Source of the DNA: Omphiscola glabra
Taxonomy: Eukaryota; Mollusca; Gastropoda; Lymnaeidae
Direction of reading: 5' to 3'
Assembly (NCBI GenBank): GCA_964017045.1
Contig: OZ024811.1
Coordinates: forward strand, 7,403,674 to 7,467,673
Length of the DNA: 64,000 bases
Program-made: the position numbers and the translations under genes
Shown here: piece by piece, positions 57,147 to 64,000 of the stretch
How positions within the stretch are numbered: position 1 is the stretch's first letter
How the letters are laid out: each line of letters begins with the position of its first letter
Notes under the pieces: generated by a model
Database searches by the model: none
What the model was told of the DNA's origin: nothing
Seen by the model: only the letters and a program-made list of their open reading frames with translations

Positions 57147-60038
57147 GTGGCCGTAGTGCAAAGACACATCTGCTAAAATGGGGAGGGAAAGAAAGGATGT
57201 GCTGTTAGCTAATTACCGAGATAAATGAAAAATAGGAACAAGACATGAAATTTAATGCCGTAATTTCAGGCAGTATATTAATTTCATGGAGAATTTTAAA
57301 AATGTATTATATCCCTCTAAATATGCGGCAAGAAGTTTCAACGATCTCTGGTCATTCCCTTTCCTACAGTAATTTCAGCCGGTACATGTTCCCTTCCCTT
57401 TGTAGACTGTGGTAAGAAAAGTGTAAAAATGAAGAAAAACAATACAATATAATTTTAAAATAATTAAAACCCAACTTACAGTTTCATAGACTTACACTTA
57501 CATACTTTATTGCAGGTTCCACCAAACAGAAAATACAAAATAGTCTTCAGAGACTCAATACAATATTATGGGTTACCCATGCCATTGTCCAAATAGCCGA
57601 AAAATTTAAATATTATAATTAACCACCCAATGAAATTATAGTTAAAACATTGCATCGTTGTATTAAAGAAAAGTTAACTTTAGTAACAATCCAAGAATAA
57701 ACAAAAGGAAGAGAATCCTACACAAAAACTCGAAGTGGCGCGGATTGCATAGATTGACTAAAAAGGAGTATTCAAATTTTTTTTTACAAATTTACAGAAT
57801 TTTTTTAATTGGGTTATGATATATTTTTTATTTTAGTTCAATCTAGTTAAGTTTTAATATTTTTTGGGAATACAATGTTGAAAATTTCAAACAATTTTTA
57901 TGTAAATTGTCCTATTATTAGTATTATTTTGGGCGGTTATAAAGGTTTTAGGTCAGGTAGGTTATAAATCTTTTAGCTTTTTAGTCCAAAAAATATTTTT
58001 ATTTGTCACAAAAATTAGGCTTGTGAGTTTTTATTAACAAAAAAAAATAACATAACTTTTTAACCAAAAGAAGTGCTATCTAAAAAATGAATTGTATTAC
58101 TTCATTTAAACTATAATTTAAACAAAGTCTAACTAATACTAACTTACATTCTATCATTCTTAAATTCATACAGTACAGACAGTATTTTAAATTTTAACAG
58201 ATGTATTAATTTCTTTACTCATTTCATTCTCATTTTAAAAAATGTATCCTAAAGGTTTTCTCTGGCCAGGTATAACAGACACTAAGCAAATGGCGGAATT
58301 TTACTATGTTTGATTTATAATCCCGGGCTAGACATTACGACGCCAGTGTCAGGAAATCTCTGGGTTCGGCACAAGCCAAGCAGAAGAGTTTTGGGGTGTA
58401 ACGGGGAAAATACACATAAAATCGGTTTAGAAACTATCCCCAGTTTTTAAAATTAAATATGTAACAAAACTCAATGGAAACAATCTGTATTTTATTTTCA
58501 TAGCCATGCATGTCTTGTTATTTATCCAATACCTCTAACTTCACACATCTTTTGTAAACGGGTTGTTTATTTTTCACAATAGGCCTGCAACTCGACCAAA
58601 ATAAACTGCGCAAACACGATGCGCACCATTTTTTGGCCCATTCCGTATCCGGTAAAAAGTCTAAAACCTTAACTTATTAAAATAGTAGCACAATTCATAT
58701 TATCTTCGAAATAGGAAATAATGGCATTTTATAGCCAACAATTATTTTAAAATATTACACTACATTTTTTAAAACTGTTGTTTATTGTTAAAAAATATAT
58801 TTAAATGTGTTTACTTTTATTTTCACAATTTAATCTTCTACTTTCCACCTTTACCGTATTAGGATTGTAGTGTAAGGTGTGACCCGTGTGAGGTGTGATG
58901 CATGTTCATGATCTGGATTTATAGGATGTCCTTGTCCGTTTAAACAGTCAATCCACTGAAGGTCTGAATCGATCAATAAAATTACATGGAATCCATTATT
59001 GTAATGCTAAGAGACCACGCGGTGTTAATGGGAAATGCCGGACTAACTAAGGCAAACGAGGCACGTACTTTTAGGGTCTCTCCCCGGGATCCCGCACGAT
59101 CTTTAATATTCTTTAGTACCAGTAATAAACAAAAGACTTCCCGGGAAATTTTCCCATCACTAGAAAACCCGGATATACACTTTAAGAATAAAATTATTTT
59201 TGTTTGTTTGTTTGTTGTTGTTGTTTTTTGTTAGGTTGATTTTTTTTTTTTTTTTAAATTTATCGCTACAAGCAAAGGCCTTTAAAATCTATTTAAACGC
59301 GCTGAATTGCTGCGCTCAATATCAATATGTCTAGTATACAGGTTCTCATGCGTTTTAAGGGAATAACCACATTCAAATAAGACGACAGAATAATAGCATC
59401 ATTGAAATTGTAACTAAACTTAAAGATACCAGTGGTTGTTGTTGCATTTTTTATTTTTTTTATTGCCTCTTCTCTTAATCTATTGTTTCATTCATCGAGC
59501 TTGCATGAATCCGTTTGCAACTCCACTTGAGGTGACCTCCCATGGGCTGGAAGCCTGTACTAAACTTGATTATCCCAAGATTTTCATGTGTCAACGTACT
59601 TATATATTGTGTAGCATGTTGTTTTCTTTTCCATCCAGAATGAAATAGCAAGACATTAACATCTATAGATGCTTGCATTATCATTATATTTTTTTATTCG
59701 AAGCGAATCACTTATAACAAGTTGTTAGAAACACTTGCTTGTAAATATTTTTTTTCAATAATCACGTGAAGAAACAGCGTCTGTTTTTGGTTAAGTTAGA
59801 CAGCATAGGACCGTGTGCATCTTATATAACTGGAAGGGGGTTGGGTTGGTTGTTATTTTGTTATTTAATGTGTTACAGGGGGGTGGGGTGTAGAGAGCAA
59901 TGTTATATAACAATTTTTTTTATTTGTTGTTTTTAAAGTTAAATATTTTTTGCATAATTTCTGCTTTTCAAATTAGCGTAGAATAAAATGTATTTTTTTT
60001 TTTCTTTCATTAATTAGCAAAATTTTGGTTAAAAAGGA

Positions 60039-60685
60039 ATTGAAGACCCTAGCCCTAGTGCTAAAAGTACTTAAGTCACATTTTTGTCAAAATCAATCTA
60101 AACTGTGACCTTTTCTTATCGGGTTTAGCCAAGTGTACTGCAGAAATTTGAACACATTAACTTGTGCCAAAGTCCTTAATTAAACAACGCAAAATATGAA
60201 AATGTTCACATTTTATAGACAAAAAGAATATTTGAACGCGATTATCTATTCACCCCTTCGACAGCTTCGCGCCTCCGCAGACGGGCGTATTCTTTCTGCC
60301 ACCAAGACTCGCACAAAAACATACGGTGAAAGATCTTTCTCTTACTGTGCCCCCAAATAATGGAATTCTCTTCCACTACACATCAGAAATATATCAACCA
60401 TCCCAGCCTTCAAAACTGCACTCAAAACACACCTCTTTCAACGTTACTATCCTGACTGATTCCCCCTCTGAAAGTTAAACGATGCTGCGGAGTGCCGTCC
60501 ATGACGTCACATGTAAATTGATATGGAATGGTTGGTTTTTAATTTATATTTTTTAAGTTCATTTTAATTTGCATGTACCTAGGCTGGGGTACCACGCTAT
60601 AGAAAACTACCCATAAAAATAATAATAATAATTTCAAAATATGTATTTTGTGACTTAAATACTTTTAGCACTAAGGTCTTCAATT
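60039..60685. mobile_element. MITE family 1, copy C, split by a LINE fragment
   Basis: The left part (60039-60247, ATTGAAGACCCTAG... to GCGATTATCT) and right part (60634-60685, CAAAATATGTATTTTGTGAC to GGTCTTCAATT) join to a full copy of the MITE seen at 47085. It also has a CCCTAG duplication near its left end. Confidence 0.88.
60248..60633 (+). mobile_element. 3' end of a non-LTR retrotransposon (LINE)
   Basis: Encodes the typical reverse-transcriptase ORF C-terminus: GERSFSYCAPK, a stop, WNSLPLHIRNISTIPAFKTA, LKTHLFQRYYPD, then TGA at about 60459. A short 3' UTR ends in an (AAT)n tail. It is 5'-truncated, so inactive, and inserted into the MITE at 60247/60634. Confidence 0.82.
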
Positions 60686-61615
60686 ATAAATTGTTAGATT
60701 GTCGCTTGACATGGGCTTGTTTTTGGACTTTATTCCGTTTTCTCGGGAGGGAGGGGGTGCCAGAAATTTTAAATAACATTAATTCATTACTTTTAGGTGG
60801 GTTCAGTATCAGTCGTAGGCCTATATATAGTAAGGGGTAGGTTGGGTCAAAATGTCATATTTTTGTGTCATATACTATTGTCAAGGGTATGAAATCAATG
60901 TAGTGATGTTTTTACGTAAAACATGTTTAGTTTGAGAGTATACGTGTAGCGTTGTATATGGTGCGAGAATGTTATGACGTATTTGGGTAAGGGAAGTGAC
61001 GTATTAGTTTTGGTAGTTGAGTTGTTGTGATGGTGGAATGTAGATGGCGGTTGGACAAGAGGATGTTGAATAGTTATTGTGTGGAACATTGTAGAAGACA
61101 GATGTGTTGCTTGTATTGATAATTAAAGTTATAGTTACTAAAAGGACTTGAGTTATTCACTAATGATTGGAATAGTAAGAGAACTTGATTAATGATCCAA
61201 TCCAGGAGTATAGGAGTTGTCAAATATTCGTACGAACCCTAATACTAATATGATTATTAATAAAATATATACACTGAAGATAAATATAAGAAATATTTTG
61301 TACGGTTGGCATCATCTTTTATTTTAAAGAAAGTTTTGAGAGTCTGTCAAACAGCAAAGTGTGGCAATATTTTTTAACATGACAACAGAAGAAATTCAAT
61401 AATTTCTAGATGATAGCGACTCAGCTTGATGTAAACAACAGACATTCTTGATGTAAACAATAATATGCATAAATCTGAAGCTACCAAACAGCCACCATTA
61501 AGGAGAAATAAACAGTCTTTTGATAACGTGCTCGGTGTATAGGTACTGGCGGCAGGTGACACCAAACCCATCTCTTAATGGCATATACTTAAAGAACACA
61601 CAGTAAAATACAAAT

Positions 61616-62765
61616 TAGAGATGGGAATCGAACCGAACACGCCGAGCATGAACCCAGCCGACGACCGAACCAAACTGAACAAAACTCGAACTTCATCGTC
61701 ACTAAATACAAACCAACCCAAAAGTTCTAATGCAAACTTATTTGCACCGACAATGTTTTACAAATGCGGAAATAAGGTAGACACCATAAACACTTATAGC
61801 TTAACTAGATAATCCAGAACAAAATAATTTTCCAATCCTCCCCCCCCCCCTCGGCAACACCATTTCGAGCATCGGCTTGATGTTGTATTAATGTGTGCAA
61901 AATTCAACAACACTGCGTGGCCTAGCCTACTCCTTTTCATCCAGTGCCAGCAACTCGTTCAAAACACAATGAGATAACGGTAGGTCTGTTTCTTTATTCA
62001 TATAAACACATTGAAAACAGTTGACAACACTCAGATGATGTGAGATATGTGTGGGTGCAGTGTTGCTTTCAGGCATCTCTAAAGGTGGGGGGCGCAGAAA
62101 GTCAAGTGCCCTCCTCAGTGGCGTAGCTAGGGCTGATGTCATCCGGTGCGGTAAACTCATGGTGTCACACCCCCTCTCAGTCTTCTATTGTGGATTTCTT
62201 CTTGTTAAAATAAGTCCAAGGTATAACAATGACAAGAGCAAAAACAATTAATTAAAGGTCAGGGGTCAATGTAATTAAGAACTGTAACTACATAAAGTTA
62301 GTTATTTTTACATCAAAATTTAATTTATTTAAAATTCTCCTTTCCTGGTCTTCAAAGCTGCAAGCATGTCAATCACTTGATCAAAATCAATACCCTTAAC
62401 CGTATCACTTTCATTTGATATCAGAAAGCGTAACTGCAGAGGTTTTATCGTGGCTACATGATAAACAATTAAGAAACCCCGACGCGCAGAAATAGATTAA
62501 GACTGAGGAAAGACATGATTTCATGATAGAAAATGTGTCTTTGTTTTTTAAGCGTGTCGAACAAAAGAATTGTTTGTTTTTTTCTATATAAACCCTCAAG
62601 TTTATAATAAATGTAATATATATTTATTTAATTTAATTTAAAGCCAAATTCATTTCAATTATAACCTAATTGCGCTCAAGTGCAGTAGTTACCGAGCCGA
62701 GCCCAAGCTTTAACTGTTACCGAACTGAACCGAACCCAAAATTATTTGTTACCACACCCTCTCTA
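61616..62765. mobile_element. Candidate hAT-like element, 1.15 kb
   Basis: The left end TAGAGATGGGAATCGAACCG and right end (reverse complement TAGAGAGGGTGTGGT...) are weak TIRs, each followed by repeated GAACCGAAC-type motifs (ACCGAACTGAACCGAACCC near 62720). Flanks ATACAAAT and ATATGAAC match at 5 of 8. It contains the GTGGCGTAGCTAGGG segment. Confidence 0.45.
62112..62180. repeat. Dispersed GTGGCGTAGCTAGGG repeat, copy 1
   Basis: CAGTGGCGTAGCTAGGGCTG followed by ATGTCATCCGGTGCGG. The same order (GGCGTAGCTAGGG, ATGTCACCC) recurs at 63868, so it is a dispersed element end. Confidence 0.6.
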
Positions 62766-62973
62766 ATATGAACATAAACGGTTTATCTTTTTACAAATAC
62801 ACCAAACGGAGAACAATTATATTTGGCTTTGTATTTCCCTTCAATTGTTTGGATTTTCTTTTTCCTCGAATGCTCTAATTTTTTTTTTTTAAACTTTTTT
62901 TTTGTTTTGTTTTAACCGCTTGCAGAAAATTGCAATTCTTTCATAAAACTCCAAGTCTCTTCATAATTCTTAA

Positions 62974-63021
62974 GAATAAAGAATATTCTTATTAATCTTA
63001 TGATAAGAATATTCTTTATTC
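62974..63021. repeat. Perfect 19-bp inverted repeat
   Basis: GAATAAAGAATATTCTTAT (62974-62992) and its exact reverse complement (63003-63021) are separated by 10 bases. Each arm holds an internal AAGAATATTCTT palindrome. Confidence 0.85.
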
Positions 63022-63394
63022 GTTTTAATATGAAATAAGTTACTGCATTGAAGTTTTATGATGGGCTATAAACTTTCCAATTTCTTGCTTCACCAGTATT
63101 GGCACTTAAATGTTCAACAGTAGTATTATTAGGAAGTGCCAAGTTAAATTTCATGGGAAATATCTGGTAGAATATATCATTTGTTAACCGCTGCTCGATT
63201 TAAGAAGTACGCTAATTCAAATCGGGTCACGACATTTCATCTTCCGTAACATACACAGAATGTATAGTTCAATGGCTGGAAAAGATTAGTTAAGATGGAT
63301 GAAAAGTAAAAGGATATTTCAGTCATTAAAAGGGATACAATCATCTTTCATGATAATATTGGACAATTTTATTGGCACATTTTTATTTGAGCTT

Positions 63395-63600
63395 TGAAAG
63401 GAAAAAGTGTGTCGAAAGGAAAAAAATGAGGCGAAAGCAAAAAGTGTGGCGAAAGAAAAAAAGTGTGGTGAAAGGAAATCTAAAGTGTGGTGAAAATAAA
63501 TATAAAGTGTAGCGAAAGGAAAAAGTGTGGCAAAAAAGGAAATCTAAAGTGTAGCGAAAGGAAAAAGTGTGGCGAAAGGAACTCTAAAGTGTCACGAATT
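63395..63600. repeat. Degenerate GGAAAAAGTGTGGCGAAA repeat
   Basis: About ten irregular copies of 18-30 bp, with TCTAAAGTG inserts. Confidence 0.8.
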
Positions 63601-63867
63601 AGGTTGTTCCCAAAAGAATGTTTGTTAACAAGTAAAGCTTAAGTCAACCAGTAGGGACCGTGTACCAAGAAAAAAAAATTGTTTCTTAAAATGCAATTAG
63701 TTTCTCAAAATGTCATTGCATTTAGGCCTAAATTAAGAATCCACTACGGCAAGTAAGCAATTGAATTTATTCGCATACAGGACCGGATTAAGGCCTAAGT
63801 ATTTAAACATTTTGTCCCTGCCATAAAAAAAATTCCAGAAACATATATGATAAAAGTTTATTGTTGT

Positions 63868-63960
63868 ACAATGGCGTAGCTAGGGTTAATGTCACCCAGG
63901 ACGGTCCAAGTTTTTTCAACCCTCCTCCCCCTACTTCCAGGAAAAAAATCTGCGGTTGGC
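63868..63960. repeat. Dispersed GGCGTAGCTAGGG repeat, copy 2
   Basis: TGGCGTAGCTAGGGTTAATG then TCACCCAGGACGG, matching the copy at 62112. Just upstream, GGACCGGATTAAGGCCTAAG at about 63780 looks like another dispersed repeat end. Confidence 0.55.
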
Positions 63961-64000
63961 CGAAAAGGTCACCCTTCTATTAGTATTAGAATCAAAGTGC

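Larger units (their letters stand above)
54552..64000. other. SMAD4 upstream region; no further gene recognised
   Basis: It should hold the SMAD4 first non-coding exon(s) and promoter, as the coding exon at 54551 has an upstream acceptor; no boundary can be fixed. 54552-57090 and 57480-58300 are very AT-rich with nothing recognised. 58310-58660 is locally more GC-rich and is one place a promoter could lie. From 60 kb on, transposon pieces dominate. Confidence 0.6.

Noticed and set aside
60841..61260. GT-rich stretch resembling an LTR (TGTCATATTT... to GTTGTCA)
   Set aside because: No matching flanking duplication, no primer-binding site and no second copy in the window.

Overview
This is animal nuclear DNA: AT-rich, intron-rich and crowded with minisatellites and DNA transposons. 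Two conserved metazoan genes can be read exon by exon. Their protein sequences and the transposon and minisatellite content suggest a lophotrochozoan, most likely a gastropod mollusc. The species assignment is an inference; nothing here fixes it.

Plus strand, 13000-29546: the last 20 coding exons of a natriuretic-peptide-receptor-type membrane guanylate cyclase. They cover the distal extracellular domain, the transmembrane helix, the kinase-homology (pseudokinase) domain, the dimerisation linker and the cyclase catalytic domain. All 20 exons join in frame into 818 residues. The N-terminal exons (signal peptide and first half of the ligand-binding domain) were not found in bases 1-12999 and probably lie upstream of the window.

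Minus strand, 54551-39268: a complete SMAD4 coding sequence (co-Smad of TGF-beta/BMP signalling). It has 13 coding exons, 608 residues, intact MH1 and MH2 domains, a 30-nt microexon, and a short upstream ORF in the 5' UTR. The two genes are convergent, with about 9.7 kb between their stop codons.

The rest is repeats. Bases 1-13000 are almost entirely successive minisatellites (units of 12-51 bp), with some hAT-like elements. Introns carry more arrays: an 11-bp array with helically phased A-tracts at 19.7-20.1 kb, a 1.5-kb array filling the last SMAD4 intron, and a 1.1-kb array beside the SMAD4 microexon. Several transposons can be delimited by terminal inverted repeats (TIRs) and target-site duplications (TSDs): hAT elements at 3971, 16159, 27790 and 41736; TTAA-flanked piggyBac-like elements at 30614 and 41867, the second nested in a hAT element; and three copies of a 230-bp MITE, one split by a LINE 3' end.

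No new multi-gene system is evident. The most interesting structures are tandem repeats that overlap splice donors (SMAD4 exon 11, cyclase exon at 23831), the nested transposons in SMAD4 intron 11, and the curved-DNA-like 11-bp array. The two genes act in separate signalling pathways (cGMP and TGF-beta/BMP); their proximity implies no shared function.
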